A DNA stretch of 48,337 bases, taken from contig JAHJOG010000219.1 of the NCBI GenBank assembly GCA_018820395.1, positions 1-48,337 of the forward strand, in the 5' to 3' direction. This DNA comes from Gammaproteobacteria bacterium (GTDB taxonomy: Bacteria; Pseudomonadota; Gammaproteobacteria; Burkholderiales; Burkholderiaceae_C). Below the pieces are notes generated by a model. It saw only the letters and a list, made by a program, of their open reading frames with translations, searched no databases and was not told the origin of the DNA. Shown here piece by piece: positions 17,333 to 26,736 of the stretch. The position numbers and the translations under genes were made by a program. How positions within the stretch are numbered: the first letter of the stretch is position 1; each line of letters opens with the position of its first letter.

Positions 17333-19402
17333 GTGAACCGCACCCCCTCTCCCGCATCGCCGCCGCCTCAGATCCCGCAGATCCGCCTTTACCAGCAATG
17401 GTTGAGGGACGAGCGTGGGCTGACTTTCGATACATACGACGCGCTCTGGCGTTGGTCCGTGACGGATCTGGACGCCTTTTGGCAAAGCATCTGGGATTAC
17501 AGCGGCCTGCATTCGCCGACGCCCCACACCGCCGTGCTGGCGGACGCGAGCATGCCGGGAGCCAAGTGGTTTCCGGGTGCCCAGGTCAACTACGCGCGCG
17601 AGGTGATGCGCCACGCCGAAGCGGCGCACGCGGCCGGCATGCCGGCCATCGTGAGCGACGACGAACTGGGCCGCGTTCGCGAGCTGTCATGGCCAGATCT
17701 GAAGCGCCAGGTGGCTTCTTTTGCATTGACGCTGCGCGAACTCGGCGTGCGGCGCGGCGACAGGGTGGCGGCGTACATGCCCAATGTGCCCGAAACCATG
17801 ATCGCGTTCCTGGGCTGCAGCAGCATCGGCGCGATCTGGAGTGTGTGCGCACCGGACATGGGCACGGCAGCGGTCGTCGACCGGTTCCGGCAGATCGAAC
17901 CCAAGGTGCTGATCGCCGCCGACGGCGTGCACTACGGCGGCAAGGCGCTGGACCGCGCGGCGACCGTGCGAGAGCTGCGTCTGGCACTGCCCAGCGTCGA
18001 GCAGCTGGTCGTGCTGAGATCTTCTTTCGCGGCCCAGCATCTCGACGCCGACAGGGAGTGGGCCGACGCGGTCGCACGCGACGACGCGACGACGTCGTCC
18101 TTCGAACCCGAAGACCTTCCTTTCGATCATCCGATCTGGATCCTTTATTCGAGCGGCACCACCGGCTTGCCCAAGCCGATCGTGCACGGGCAGGGTGGCG
18201 TCATCGTCAATACCTGCGCCTGCGGCCTGCACAACGATGTGGGCGCCAGCTACTCGGCCAACAACTTCGGAGAGCGGTACCACTGGTACAGCTCGACCGG
18301 CTGGGTGATGTGGAATTCGCAGCTCTCGGGCCTCTTCTTCGGCGCCACGATCTGCATCTACGACGGCAATCCCGCGGGCAGCAAGGACAAGCTCGACTGG
18401 GGCGTGCTGTGGCGTTTCGCCGCGCGTCACCGGGTCACCTTCTTCGGGGCGGGCGCCGCCTATTTCGCCAACTGCATGAAGGCCGGGCTGGTCGTCGAGG
18501 ACTGCGGCGACCTGTCGCGCGTGCGCGCGCTCGGCAGCACGGGCTCTCCGCTTTCAGAAGAGGTGCAGCGCTGGGGCACGAGCCAGCTGGCTCAGGCGAA
18601 AGCGGCAGCCGCCCCATCGACCGGCGCGGCACCGGACGCGGCGTCGGTTGCGCCGGTCTGGTGGTGCAACATTTCGGGCGGCACCGACTTTTGCGGAGCG
18701 TTCGTCGGCGGCAACCGTGAGTTGCCCGAGGTGCCGGGCCGGATGCAATGCCGTCAGCTCGGGGCTTCGGTCGAGGCCTGGAACGAAGAGGGCAGGCCGG
18801 TCATCGGCGAAGTCGGCGAACTGGTCTGCACCCGGCCCATTCCGTCGATGCCGATCTGCTTCTGGGGCGATCACGACCAGGCGCGTTATCTCTCGAGCTA
18901 TTTCGACACCTACCCGGGCGTATGGCGCCACGGCGACTGGATCCTGATCGCCGAAGACGGCAGCTGTGTCATCTACGGACGCAGCGACGCCACCATCAAC
19001 CGCCAAGGGTTGCGCATGGGAACGAGCGAGATCTACAGCGCCGTGGAAGGGCTGCCCGAGGTTCTCGATTCGATGGTGGTCGATCTCGAATACCTGGGCC
19101 GCGAGAGCTACATGCCCTTGTTCGTGGTGCTGCGTCCCGGCCTCGGCCTCGACGATGCGGTGCGCAGCGCCATCCACGACGCGATCAAGATCTCGCTTTC
19201 TCCGCGCTTCGTGCCGAACGACATCTTTCAGGTCGACGAGATCCCGCGCACCTTGTCCGGCAAGAAGCAGGAACTTCCGATCAAGAAGCTGCTGCTCGGA
19301 CAACCTCTCGAAAAGGTGCTGAACCGCGAGGCGATGGCCAATCCGGGCTGCCTGGACTGGTACGTGGCGTTCGCCCGGCAACGCGAGAACCCGGGCGGCT
19401 GA
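17333..19402 (+). CDS. aacS: Acetoacetyl-CoA synthetase
   Basis: 689 aa adenylate-forming enzyme joining acetoacetate to CoA with ATP, used in ketone-body and polyhydroxybutyrate turnover. The N-terminal ACAS_N region (YQQWLRDERGLTFDTYDALWRWSV) and PGAKWFPGAQVNYA are typical. The ATP-binding loop is YSSGTTGLPKPIVHG; the hinge motif is YGRSDATINRQGLRMG; the catalytic Lys lies in RTLSGKKQELPIKK. STGWVMWN and ISGGTDFCGAF distinguish AacS from acetyl-CoA synthetase. GTG start, with no other start ahead of the conserved N-terminus. An Ala-rich insertion (about 425-440) is specific to this protein or its relatives. It appears to be a single-gene unit. Confidence 0.93.
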   Translation: MNRTPSPASPPPQIPQIRLYQQWLRDERGLTFDTYDALWRWSVTDLDAFWQSIWDYSGLHSPTPHTAVLADASMPGAKWFPGAQVNYAREVMRHAEAAHAAGMPAIVSDDELGRVRELSWPDLKRQVASFALTLRELGVRRGDRVAAYMPNVPETMIAFLGCSSIGAIWSVCAPDMGTAAVVDRFRQIEPKVLIAADGVHYGGKALDRAATVRELRLALPSVEQLVVLRSSFAAQHLDADREWADAVARDDATTSSFEPEDLPFDHPIWILYSSGTTGLPKPIVHGQGGVIVNTCACGLHNDVGASYSANNFGERYHWYSSTGWVMWNSQLSGLFFGATICIYDGNPAGSKDKLDWGVLWRFAARHRVTFFGAGAAYFANCMKAGLVVEDCGDLSRVRALGSTGSPLSEEVQRWGTSQLAQAKAAAAPSTGAAPDAASVAPVWWCNISGGTDFCGAFVGGNRELPEVPGRMQCRQLGASVEAWNEEGRPVIGEVGELVCTRPIPSMPICFWGDHDQARYLSSYFDTYPGVWRHGDWILIAEDGSCVIYGRSDATINRQGLRMGTSEIYSAVEGLPEVLDSMVVDLEYLGRESYMPLFVVLRPGLGLDDAVRSAIHDAIKISLSPRFVPNDIFQVDEIPRTLSGKKQELPIKKLLLGQPLEKVLNREAMANPGCLDWYVAFARQRENPGG

Positions 19403-19626
19403 GCGCTTCGCGCCAGTGGCGCACCCGTCGGCCCTGCTGCGGCGCCACGAGCGAAGGCGTCTGTGTGCATTTGTGCATCGATGAGGCCGTGCGTGTGAGT
19501 CCATGCTGCGCAAGCGCGCCTTCATCGTGTACTGTTGCCGCGCCGATGCGCATGCGACCTTCATCGAGGCGATCGGCGTCAAAAAAAAGCATTCCCGATC
19601 CCCTATCTCCGTGAGCAGATGCCAGC

Positions 19627-21075
19627 ATGAAGATGTTGATGTTCGTCCTGGCCGTGATTGTTCTGTCGACCGCCGTCGTCTTCGCGGTCTGGCGCCTTCG
19701 CCCAGGCATTCCCGGCCTCTTGCCATCGAAAGAGACCGACCGTGTCCAGACGAACTGGGGTCTCTGGATCTGCTTTCTCCTCAGCGGCCTGGCCTTCAGC
19801 TCCGCCATTGCGGTGATCGCCGGCGATGCGCGCGAAAGCACCATGGGCTACCTGCGCATCGTGCTCTCCGACTATGCGGGCGAAGACTCCTGGCTGCCGA
19901 TGCGCCGCGCCTCGCAGCAACTGCAGGCGCACACCGGAGACCTGCTGTATCAGGTGGTCTTCTTCGCCCAGCATGTGAAGTTCCAGTACCCATTGACGGC
20001 GCTGGTGCCGATGGACCTTCCACACCGACTCTTCGATGTGAGCACCGAGTCCGTCATCACGGCCTTCAAGATTCTTTCGAGGCTGTGCCTGCCGGTGATT
20101 GCGTGGGTCTTCCTGAAACTGTTCATGGGTGCAACGCAAGAAGGCACCGGCGGCGCGATGCCGCTCCCCAAGAAGGCGACCGCAGCGCTCTTCGGACTGA
20201 GCCTGCTCTGCGTCGCGCTTTTCTATCCGCTCGTGCGCTCCGAATACCACGGGCAGATCCAGACGGCGATGACCCTGGCCGCGGCCGTGGCGCTGCTGGC
20301 CTGGCAGCGCGGGCAGCCCAAACTCTCCGGGGCGATGATCGCCGTGTGCTGCATCATCAAGCCGCAGTGGGCCGTGGTGATTGTGTGGGCGCTGCTCAGG
20401 CGACAGTGGGCGTTCGCCGTCACGGCCGCCGTGTTGTCGTTGGCGTGCCTTCTCGTGGCGGTCGCGATGTACGGCCTTGCCAACGTGCTGGACTACCTGC
20501 CGGTCATCAGTTTTCTGGGGCGGCACGGGGAGAGCTACTTCATCAATCAATCGATCAACGGGCTCATGCATCGCGCGCTGTTCAACGGCGTCAATCTGCA
20601 GGGTGCCGGACTGATCTGGTCGGGCACGGATTTTCCGCCGTACAACGCCGTGGTGTATGCGGTGACGACGGTGACGTCCGCACTGATCCTGTTGGCATCG
20701 ATCGTCTGGCGCATCACGCGCAAGCCCACGACGCTCGATCTCGCGATCGTCCTGCTGAGCCTGACGATCGCTTCGCCCATTGCGTGGGACCACCACTACG
20801 CAGTGCTCCTTCCCATCTTCGCTGTGGCGTTTCCGGCGGCGCTGCGCTTGCAGCCCTGGGGCCGTTGGACCTTGCCTCTGCTGTGGGTCGTCGTCGCGCT
20901 GTCGGCTCAATCGTTCGTGCAGGTGACCAATCTGCTGGCAGCGACCCACTTCAACTTCTTGCAGTCTTACCAGCTCGCCGGGGCCCTGCTGGCCCTGGCC
21001 TTGCTCTATCGCCTGACCTGGCAGGATGAGGGCGCTGCTTCTCGGTTGCCAGGCGCTTCCGCTTCGGCGGCGTAG
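19627..21075 (+). CDS. GT87/DUF2029-like polytopic membrane glycosyltransferase
   Basis: 482 aa with about ten transmembrane helices. A loop after helix 2 and the FYPLVRSEYHGQIQTAM region resemble GT87 mannosyltransferase-like proteins that use polyprenyl-linked sugars. KPQWAVVIVWALLRRQW and IASPIAWDHHYAVLLPIFA are also family-like stretches (the latter with a conserved W-D-H-H-Y). A signal-anchor helix begins the protein. The 224 bp upstream contain no recognisable gene; an A8 tract lies at about 19580-19588. Substrate and acceptor are unknown, and no other cell-surface glycan gene is adjacent. Confidence 0.72.
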   Translation: MKMLMFVLAVIVLSTAVVFAVWRLRPGIPGLLPSKETDRVQTNWGLWICFLLSGLAFSSAIAVIAGDARESTMGYLRIVLSDYAGEDSWLPMRRASQQLQAHTGDLLYQVVFFAQHVKFQYPLTALVPMDLPHRLFDVSTESVITAFKILSRLCLPVIAWVFLKLFMGATQEGTGGAMPLPKKATAALFGLSLLCVALFYPLVRSEYHGQIQTAMTLAAAVALLAWQRGQPKLSGAMIAVCCIIKPQWAVVIVWALLRRQWAFAVTAAVLSLACLLVAVAMYGLANVLDYLPVISFLGRHGESYFINQSINGLMHRALFNGVNLQGAGLIWSGTDFPPYNAVVYAVTTVTSALILLASIVWRITRKPTTLDLAIVLLSLTIASPIAWDHHYAVLLPIFAVAFPAALRLQPWGRWTLPLLWVVVALSAQSFVQVTNLLAATHFNFLQSYQLAGALLALALLYRLTWQDEGAASRLPGASASAA

Positions 21076-21114
21076 TGAGCCCGTCGCTGCAGCTCCGCAG
21101 CTGGGGGTGCGAGC

Positions 21115-21516
21115 CTAGAGCCAGGTTCCGCTGGACGGCATCTGGATGGTGGTCGCCGGGTCGCTGCCGCCGACCAAGGTGCCGATCACCACACTCAGAA
21201 GCGAGATGAAGACGCTCGCGAACAGAGCGGTCCAGAAGCCCGACACCCGAAAGCCTTTGACCAGAGCGGCCACCAGAAGAATCATCAGCGCGTTGATGAC
21301 GAGCAGGAAGAGCCCGAAGGTCAGAAGCGTCAGCGGCAACGTGAGCACGATCAGCACCGGCTTGACGATGGCATTCGCAAAGCCGAGCAGCAACGCAGAC
21401 ACGATCAGCGACGACGTGTTCTCGAACTTGAGGCCGCGAAAGATGTGGCTGGCCACCCAGAGCGAGACGGCGATCACGGCCCACTGCACGAGAAAGGGGA
21501 TGAGGTAGTCGATCAT
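21115..21516 (-). CDS. Phage holin 4 superfamily (four-helix) membrane protein
   Basis: 133 aa from MIDYLIPFLVQW, four hydrophobic helices, matching the PF04020-type family found on many bacterial chromosomes and named after a mycobacteriophage holin. Conserved pieces: FANAIVKPVLIVLTLPLTLLTFGLFLLVINALMI. Nothing phage-like surrounds it, so a lytic role is not implied. The start is uncertain: an 8-residue longer form from 21540 is open, and neither has a clear ribosome-binding site. Confidence 0.78.
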   Translation of the reverse strand: MIDYLIPFLVQWAVIAVSLWVASHIFRGLKFENTSSLIVSALLLGFANAIVKPVLIVLTLPLTLLTFGLFLLVINALMILLVAALVKGFRVSGFWTALFASVFISLLSVVIGTLVGGSDPATTIQMPSSGTWL

Positions 21517-21583
21517 CTGGCGATGGAGTCGGGACGGCACCGAGGCGCCGAGTGATGGGCTGGCTGGCTCGAAGCGATGGCGA

Positions 21584-22162
21584 TCAACTCGCCTGCCGAC
21601 GCGGGCGCGGCAACAGGCGACGCGTCCATGAGCCCAGGCGCGACGGGACGCTTCGGGGCATGCTGGCGAACCCCGCGCACAGTTCGCGCTCTACGCGCAG
21701 GACTTCTGCCAGCGCGGCGACGCTCGCCGGGTTGTATTCCCAGATGCCTGTCACCACGAAGTGGCCTTCTTGTGCGGCGTCGGGCTTGGGTGCCGAAAGC
21801 ACGTGGCTGGCGCCCATCCGTTGGAGCAGCGCCGAGCGGGTGCTGGCGCGCTGGGTCCGGTCGTTGGTACTGGTGTCGCCGATGTCCCTGCCCAGCGTGA
21901 AGCTGATGGCCTGCACCTGGGTGAAGTTCTCGACGATGAAGCTCACGACTTCGGCCAGCATGAGCCGGCCGATCTGCCGCTTTCGATAGTCCGCCGCATG
22001 GGTCGGAACGAAATGCTCGAGGTGCACCTCGGAGCCGCCGCGTTGCACCGGAACAGGGTCGATGACCCCCACGCGGAGCGGGCCTTCGTGGATGTGCATG
22101 GGCATCCCGAGCCGGTAGGGGACCCGATCCGGTCCGGTGATTCGAAATCGTGCGGGCTTCAT
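21584..22162 (-). CDS. Unknown protein, possibly acetyltransferase-fold
   Basis: 192 aa from MKPARFRITGPDRVPYRLG. The centre (YRKRQIGRLMLAEVVSFIV, then AISFTLGRDIG) has the helix-strand arrangement and a weak Arg/Gln-x-x-Gly-x-x pattern reminiscent of the GNAT acetyl-CoA binding motif, but this is too weak to assign. HFVVTGIWEYNPASVAALAEVL looks like a buried strand followed by a helix. The C-terminus is basic (RLGSWTRRLLPRPRRQAS). No recognised family; nothing in the neighbourhood suggests a role. Confidence 0.65.
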   Translation of the reverse strand: MKPARFRITGPDRVPYRLGMPMHIHEGPLRVGVIDPVPVQRGGSEVHLEHFVPTHAADYRKRQIGRLMLAEVVSFIVENFTQVQAISFTLGRDIGDTSTNDRTQRASTRSALLQRMGASHVLSAPKPDAAQEGHFVVTGIWEYNPASVAALAEVLRVERELCAGFASMPRSVPSRLGSWTRRLLPRPRRQAS

Positions 22163-22497
22163 GATGATTCGATGGACGCCCATTCTCGGGCGGCAATCTT
22201 GGCCGCGCCGCACATGGGTGTTGCTTGTCCCGTAAAGCGCGCCATTCGGCGCACAACGTTGGTTTTTGTCGGAGCCTCGCTACCCCTTCCTGAGGATGGA
22301 AAGTGAGTCGCGGACGCGGCTGGCGCGAGCGGAGACTATATCGGATCACGCCGTCTGTCGCGTTGGCGAATCGCGATTTACCGTGTCGCGCAGCCGGCCG
22401 CCAGGCCCATTGTCGAACTGCTCCGCCGAGACCCTCGCGGATGATCCGACAATGTCGGAACTCGCATCCGCGTCCTCACCCTGATTCCATACATCGC
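22163..22497. promoter_or_regulatory. 335-bp intergenic region upstream of the rhomboid gene
   Basis: Lies between divergent starts. Contains GCGCC-ATTC-GGCGC (22239-22252) and a perfect 13-bp palindrome CCGACA-A-TGTCGG (22446-22458), whose half also matches CATTGTCG at 22408-22415. The palindrome ends 39 bp before the rhomboid ATG and may be an operator. No gene seen. Confidence 0.4.
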
Positions 22498-23076
22498 ATG
22501 CCGCCCTTCACCCAAGCCATGATCGTTGCCAACGTGATCGTCTTCCTGCTCGAACAGGTGCTGGGCGGCAGCATCTTCGGCTGGTTCGCGCTGTGGCCCT
22601 GGGATTCGGGCCTGTTCATGCCCTGGCAGTTGGTGAGCTATGCGTTTTTGCATGGCGGCCTGACCCATCTCGCCTTCAACATGTTCGGCCTGTGGATGTT
22701 CGGCAGCGAACTCGAACGGGTCTGGGGATCGCGTCGCATGGGCATCTTCTATGGCGTGAGCGTGCTGACCGCGGCGGCGGTCCAACTGGCCGTCACCTCG
22801 CTCATGGGCAGCACCGCGCCGACCGTCGGCGCATCGGGCGGACTGTTCGGCTTGCTGGTCGGATTCGCGATGGTGTTTCCGCATCGCAAGGTCACGCCGC
22901 TGCTGCCACCGATTCCCATGCCCGCGTGGCTTTTCGTCACGCTCTACGGCCTGATCGAGCTGACGCTCGGCGTCACCGGCAGCGCGAGCGGCATCGCGCA
23001 CTTTGCGCACCTGGGCGGGCTGCTGGGCGGCTGGCTGGTGATCAGATACTGGCGCGGGCAGGCGCCGTTTGGTTGA
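22498..23076 (+). CDS. Rhomboid-family intramembrane serine protease
   Basis: 192 aa, six-helix core rhomboid without extra domains. It cleaves transmembrane segments within the membrane. Catalytic Ser113 is in VGASGGLFGLL and the His is most likely His171 in HFAHLGGLLGGW (pattern H-x-x-G-x-x-x-G). HGGLTHLAFNMFGLWMFG gives the oxyanion/loop-1 region and WGSRR the helix 2 end. The start MPPFTQAMIVANVIVF is the standard beginning for this bacterial subgroup. Substrates cannot be inferred. Confidence 0.94.
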   Translation: MPPFTQAMIVANVIVFLLEQVLGGSIFGWFALWPWDSGLFMPWQLVSYAFLHGGLTHLAFNMFGLWMFGSELERVWGSRRMGIFYGVSVLTAAAVQLAVTSLMGSTAPTVGASGGLFGLLVGFAMVFPHRKVTPLLPPIPMPAWLFVTLYGLIELTLGVTGSASGIAHFAHLGGLLGGWLVIRYWRGQAPFG

Positions 23077-23083
23077 TCGGCGT

Positions 23084-23986
23084 CTAGCTGCCGGCGCACG
23101 TCGCTACCAGCCAATCGCGGAAAGAAGAGACGGCCGGCCGCTCGTCCTGCGCGGCGGGCGTCACGAGGAAATAGGCGCGTTCGCCGCGCAGCGGCTTGTC
23201 GCAGGCGACGATCAGTTCGCCCCGCGCCAGTTCGGCTTCGATCAGCATGCGCGGCATCAGCGCGGCCCCGAGTCCGTGCGCAGCGGCGGTTGCCAGCATC
23301 GAGAAGAGTTCGTAGCGCGGGCCGCTGTAGGCACGCGGAGCGTCCACGCGCTGCGCGTCGAACCATTGGCGCCAGCCGTCAGGGCGAGTGCTCTGCTGCA
23401 GCAGCGGCAAACGCGCCACTGCGCTGGGAGCAATGTGAGAGTGCGGCGCGATCAGCGCAGGACTGCACACGGGCACGACTTCTTCACTGAGTAGCGCCGT
23501 CGCTCGCGTGCCCGCCCAGCTCGAAACCTGCGCGCGCGTGCCTGCATAGAGCGCCGCATCGAACGACGTGTCGGCAAACAGAAAGGGGCGGGTGCGCGTC
23601 TCGATGTGCACGGTGATGTCCGGATGGCGTGCAGCGAGCTCGGGCAGGCGTGGCACCAGCCAGCGCGTCGCGAAGGTCGGGACCGCCGCGAGTTGAAGCG
23701 AGCCGCCGACGCCTTGCCGCGACATCGCGTCCAGCGTGTCGCGCTCCATGACTTCGAGTTGCCGGCCGATCTGCCGGGCATAGTCCGCCCCCGCGGGTGT
23801 GAGCGCGACACCATGGCGCGTGCGCCTGAAGAGCGGCATGCCAAGAAAGGTTTCGAGCGCCGTGATCTGGCGAGACACCGCGCTCTGCGTCAGCGCGAGC
23901 TCTTGCGCGGCCCGCGTGTAGCTTTCGTGGCGCGCTGCGGCCTCGAAGCAGATCAAGGCCTGAGTCGACGGGATCTTTCTTCGCAT
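23084..23986 (-). CDS. gcdR: LysR-family regulator of glutarate catabolism (GcdR-like)
   Basis: 300 aa LysR-type transcriptional regulator. The N-terminal helix-turn-helix is [24 protein letters not shown], then the linker helix and a periplasmic-binding-protein-like effector domain (from about residue 90, [20 protein letters not shown]). It is divergently transcribed from gcdH with 172 bp between, the arrangement of GcdR/gcdH in many beta- and gammaproteobacteria, where glutarate or glutaryl-CoA is the likely inducer. The family is certain; the regulatory target is inferred from position. Confidence 0.88.
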   Translation of the reverse strand: MRRKIPSTQALICFEAAARHESYTRAAQELALTQSAVSRQITALETFLGMPLFRRTRHGVALTPAGADYARQIGRQLEVMERDTLDAMSRQGVGGSLQLAAVPTFATRWLVPRLPELAARHPDITVHIETRTRPFLFADTSFDAALYAGTRAQVSSWAGTRATALLSEEVVPVCSPALIAPHSHIAPSAVARLPLLQQSTRPDGWRQWFDAQRVDAPRAYSGPRYELFSMLATAAAHGLGAALMPRMLIEAELARGELIVACDKPLRGERAYFLVTPAAQDERPAVSSFRDWLVATCAGS

Positions 23987-24058
23987 GGTATGCCCAGGTC
24001 ACATAGTTGGCGGCGGACTTCGAGAAGAGCGTGCCGTCCGACATCGTCGGATGATGTG

Positions 24059-24120
24059 CGAATTCTGCATAACTGGGTGTCGAATTCTCGTTTGCGCGCG
24101 AGCGGTGGGCGGCTTACGAT
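24059..24120 (+). promoter_or_regulatory. Candidate gcdH promoter with two LysR-type half-site repeats
   Basis: The 8-mer CGAATTCT occurs at 24059-24066 and 24081-24088, exactly 22 bp apart (two helical turns). Just downstream are TTGCGC (24092-24097) and, after 17 bp, TACGAT (24115-24120), a plausible weak sigma-70 promoter. The repeats sit where a LysR-type activator would bind. Confidence 0.45.
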
Positions 24121-24158
24121 CGTTGGCAGTTCCAAGCACTCAACCGGAGACCGCATTC

Positions 24159-25355
24159 ATGGCCCACGCCGCATTTCATTGGGAAGACCCGCTGTTGCTC
24201 GACCAGCAACTCACCGACGACGAACGCATGGTGCGCGACGCCGCGCATGCCTACTGCCAGGAAAGGCTGGCGCCGCGCGTGCTCGAAGGCTTTCGCAGCG
24301 GCGAGACCGATCCTGCCATCTTCCGTGAGATGGGCGAGCTGGGCCTTCTGGGCCCGACCATTCCGGAGCAGTACGGCGGCCCGGGCCTCAACTACGTGTG
24401 CTACGGCCTCATTGCGCGCGAGGTCGAACGGGTGGATTCGGGCTATCGCTCGATGGCCAGCGTGCAGAGCTCGCTGGTGATGGTGCCGATCAACGAATTC
24501 GGCACCGAAGCGCAAAAGCAGAAGTACCTGCCCAAGCTGGCAACCGGCGAGTGGATCGGCTGCTTCGGCCTGACCGAGCCCGACCATGGATCGGACCCCG
24601 GCAGCATGGTCACGCGCGCCAAGAAGGTGCCGGGCGGCTACGCGCTGACCGGCGCGAAGATGTGGATCAGCAACAGCCCGATCGCCGACGTGTTCGTGGT
24701 GTGGGCCAAGGAAGTCAGCGAGAGCGGCGCGGTCGGACCGATCCGCGGCTTCGTGCTCAACAAGGGCGCCAAGGGCCTGAGCGCACCCGCGATCCACGGC
24801 AAGGTCGGGCTGCGTGCCTCGATCACCGGCGAGATCGTCATGGACAACGTGTTCTGTCCCGAAGAAGACGCCTTCCCCGACGTGCAGGGCCTGAAAGGGC
24901 CTTTCACCTGCCTCAATAGCGCGCGTTACGGCATCTCGTGGGGAGCGCTCGGCGCTGCCGAAGATTGCTGGCACCGTGCGCGGCAATACACGCTCGACCG
25001 CAAACAGTTCGGCCGTCCGTTGGCCGCCAACCAGCTGATCCAGAAGAAGCTGGCCGACATGCAGACCGAGATCACGCTGGGTCTGCAGGGTTGCCTGCGT
25101 CTGGGCCGCATGAAGGACGAAGGCACGGCTTCGGTCGAGGTCACGTCGCTGCTCAAGCGCAACTCCTGCGGCAAGGCGCTCGACATCGCCCGCCTGGCAC
25201 GCGACATGATGGGCGGCAACGGCATCAGCGACGAATTCGGCGTGGCGCGCCATCTGGTGAACCTCGAAGTGGTCAACACCTACGAAGGCACCCACGACAT
25301 CCACGCGCTGATTCTCGGCCGGGCGCAGACCGGCATTGCTGCCTTCGCCAACTGA
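24159..25355 (+). CDS. gcdH: Glutaryl-CoA dehydrogenase
   Basis: 398 aa FAD-dependent acyl-CoA dehydrogenase converting glutaryl-CoA to crotonyl-CoA plus CO2, the central step of lysine, tryptophan and benzoate-type catabolism. The catalytic base is Glu376 ([16 protein letters not shown]). [13 protein letters not shown] carries the Arg and Ser that hold the glutaryl carboxylate in human GCDH and separates it from other acyl-CoA dehydrogenases. [12 protein letters not shown] and [17 protein letters not shown] are flavin/substrate regions. It is followed after 1 bp by the CoA transferase gene and lies opposite a LysR regulator, a standard glutarate module. Confidence 0.96.
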   Translation: MAHAAFHWEDPLLLDQQLTDDERMVRDAAHAYCQERLAPRVLEGFRSGETDPAIFREMGELGLLGPTIPEQYGGPGLNYVCYGLIAREVERVDSGYRSMASVQSSLVMVPINEFGTEAQKQKYLPKLATGEWIGCFGLTEPDHGSDPGSMVTRAKKVPGGYALTGAKMWISNSPIADVFVVWAKEVSESGAVGPIRGFVLNKGAKGLSAPAIHGKVGLRASITGEIVMDNVFCPEEDAFPDVQGLKGPFTCLNSARYGISWGALGAAEDCWHRARQYTLDRKQFGRPLAANQLIQKKLADMQTEITLGLQGCLRLGRMKDEGTASVEVTSLLKRNSCGKALDIARLARDMMGGNGISDEFGVARHLVNLEVVNTYEGTHDIHALILGRAQTGIAAFAN

Positions 25356-25356
25356 C

Positions 25357-26601
25357 ATGGGCGCTTCATCGCCGGAAGGCGCCCTCGCGGGCATCAAGGT
25401 GCTGGATCTGTCGCGCGTTCTGGCCGGGCCGTGGTGCACGCAGATCCTTGCCGATCTCGGCGCGGACGTGGTGAAGATCGAGCGCCCCGGCGTGGGCGAC
25501 GACACGCGAGGCTGGGGCCCACCGTTCCTGAAGGACGCGCAAGGCAACGACACCGACCAGGCCACCTACTTCACCTCGTGCAATCGCAACAAGCGGTCGG
25601 TGACCATCGACATGGCAACGGCCGACGGCCAGGCCTTGCTCAAGCAGATGGCGCAGCAAAGCGACATCGTGGTGGAGAACTTCAAGACCGGCGGGCTCAT
25701 GCAGTACGGGCTGGATCACGAGAGCCTGCGTGCACAAAACCCGCGGCTCATCTATTGCAGCGTGACCGGCTTCGGTCATGACGGGCCGCACGCCTCGCGC
25801 GCCGGCTACGACCTGATGATCCAGGCCACCAGCGGCATGATGAGCATCACCGGCCGGCCCGATGACGAGCCCGGCGGCGGCCCGCTGCGCGTCGGGGTGG
25901 CGCTGACCGATCTCTTCACCGGCGTGTACGCCAGCACGGCGATCCTGGCGGCGCTCGAGGTGCGGCACCGCACCGGCGAAGGTCAGCACATCGACATGGC
26001 GCTGCTCGATGTCGGTATGGCGATCCTGGCCAATCAGGCCAGCGCCTGGCTGAACACGGGCGTGGCCCCGCAACGACAGGGCAACAGCCACCCGAGCCTC
26101 GCGCCCTACCAGGACTTTCACACCCGCGACGGCGCGATGCTGCTGGCCATCGGCAACAACGGACAGTTCGTGCGCTTCTGCGAAGCCGCCGGCCACCCTG
26201 AATGGGGCAGCGACCCGCGATTTGCCACCAATACGCTGCGTGTGCGCCATCGCGAGGTGCTGATCCCGATGATGGAAGCCGTCACCCGCACGCGCAGCAC
26301 GGCCGAATGGATTGCGCTGCTGGAGGACAAGGCGGTGCCGTGCGGGCCCATCAACGACATCGGGCAGGCGTTCCAGGACGATCAGGTGAAGGCGCGGGGG
26401 CTGGCCGTGTCGATGCCTCGCGATGCCGGCGACGGCATCGAGGCCATCGTGGGCGTGGCGAGTCCGCTGCGTCTGCAGGCCACACCGCCGGTGCTGCGCC
26501 GCGCACCGCCGGCCCTCGGTCAGCACACCGACGAAGTCTTGGCCGAAATGGGCGTCGACCCGGAACGACTCGCTGCGTTGCGCGCCGCCGGCGTGGTGTG
26601 A
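25357..26601 (+). CDS. CaiB/BaiF (class III) CoA transferase, likely glutarate CoA-transferase
   Basis: 414 aa. Family III CoA transferases form interlocked dimers and use an Asp to carry CoA; here Asp152 in AGYDLMIQATSGMMSITG. The N-terminal GIKVLDLSRVLAGPWCTQILADLGADVVKIE and C-terminal EVLAEMGVD motifs are standard. Its start lies one base after the gcdH stop codon, so the two are co-transcribed. From this context it probably moves CoA from succinyl-CoA or a similar donor to glutarate to supply GcdH. The start MGASSPEG was chosen for spacing. Confidence 0.92.
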   Translation: MGASSPEGALAGIKVLDLSRVLAGPWCTQILADLGADVVKIERPGVGDDTRGWGPPFLKDAQGNDTDQATYFTSCNRNKRSVTIDMATADGQALLKQMAQQSDIVVENFKTGGLMQYGLDHESLRAQNPRLIYCSVTGFGHDGPHASRAGYDLMIQATSGMMSITGRPDDEPGGGPLRVGVALTDLFTGVYASTAILAALEVRHRTGEGQHIDMALLDVGMAILANQASAWLNTGVAPQRQGNSHPSLAPYQDFHTRDGAMLLAIGNNGQFVRFCEAAGHPEWGSDPRFATNTLRVRHREVLIPMMEAVTRTRSTAEWIALLEDKAVPCGPINDIGQAFQDDQVKARGLAVSMPRDAGDGIEAIVGVASPLRLQATPPVLRRAPPALGQHTDEVLAEMGVDPERLAALRAAGVV

Positions 26602-26611
26602 CCATGCGACT

Positions 26612-26719
26612 CTCCCCCAGACTTCGCGCACTTCGTGTCGCTTCGCCAACCCCCTCACCGCGGGCAACACCAGCGGCCCGGCAGAGCCGGCTCCGCGGTG
26701 TTTCTGGAACGAGTCCGGT
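26612..26719. repeat. Nested GC-rich stem-loop element between converging genes
   Basis: In the 135-bp gap between the CoA transferase and the CopD-like gene. Outer arms CACCGCGG (26656-26663) and CCGCGGTG (26693-26700); inner stem CCGGC-AGA-GCCGG (26678-26690). The surroundings are unlike coding sequence. It may act as a bidirectional terminator and looks like the intergenic repeats I associate with Comamonadaceae chromosomes, but only one copy is in this window. Confidence 0.5.
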
Positions 26720-26736
26720 TGAGTGCTGTGGCGTGC

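Noticed and set aside
21115-21516. Prophage remnant suggested by the holin-like gene
   Set aside because: No integrase, lysin, capsid or tail gene nearby; this holin-4 family is common on chromosomes without phage.
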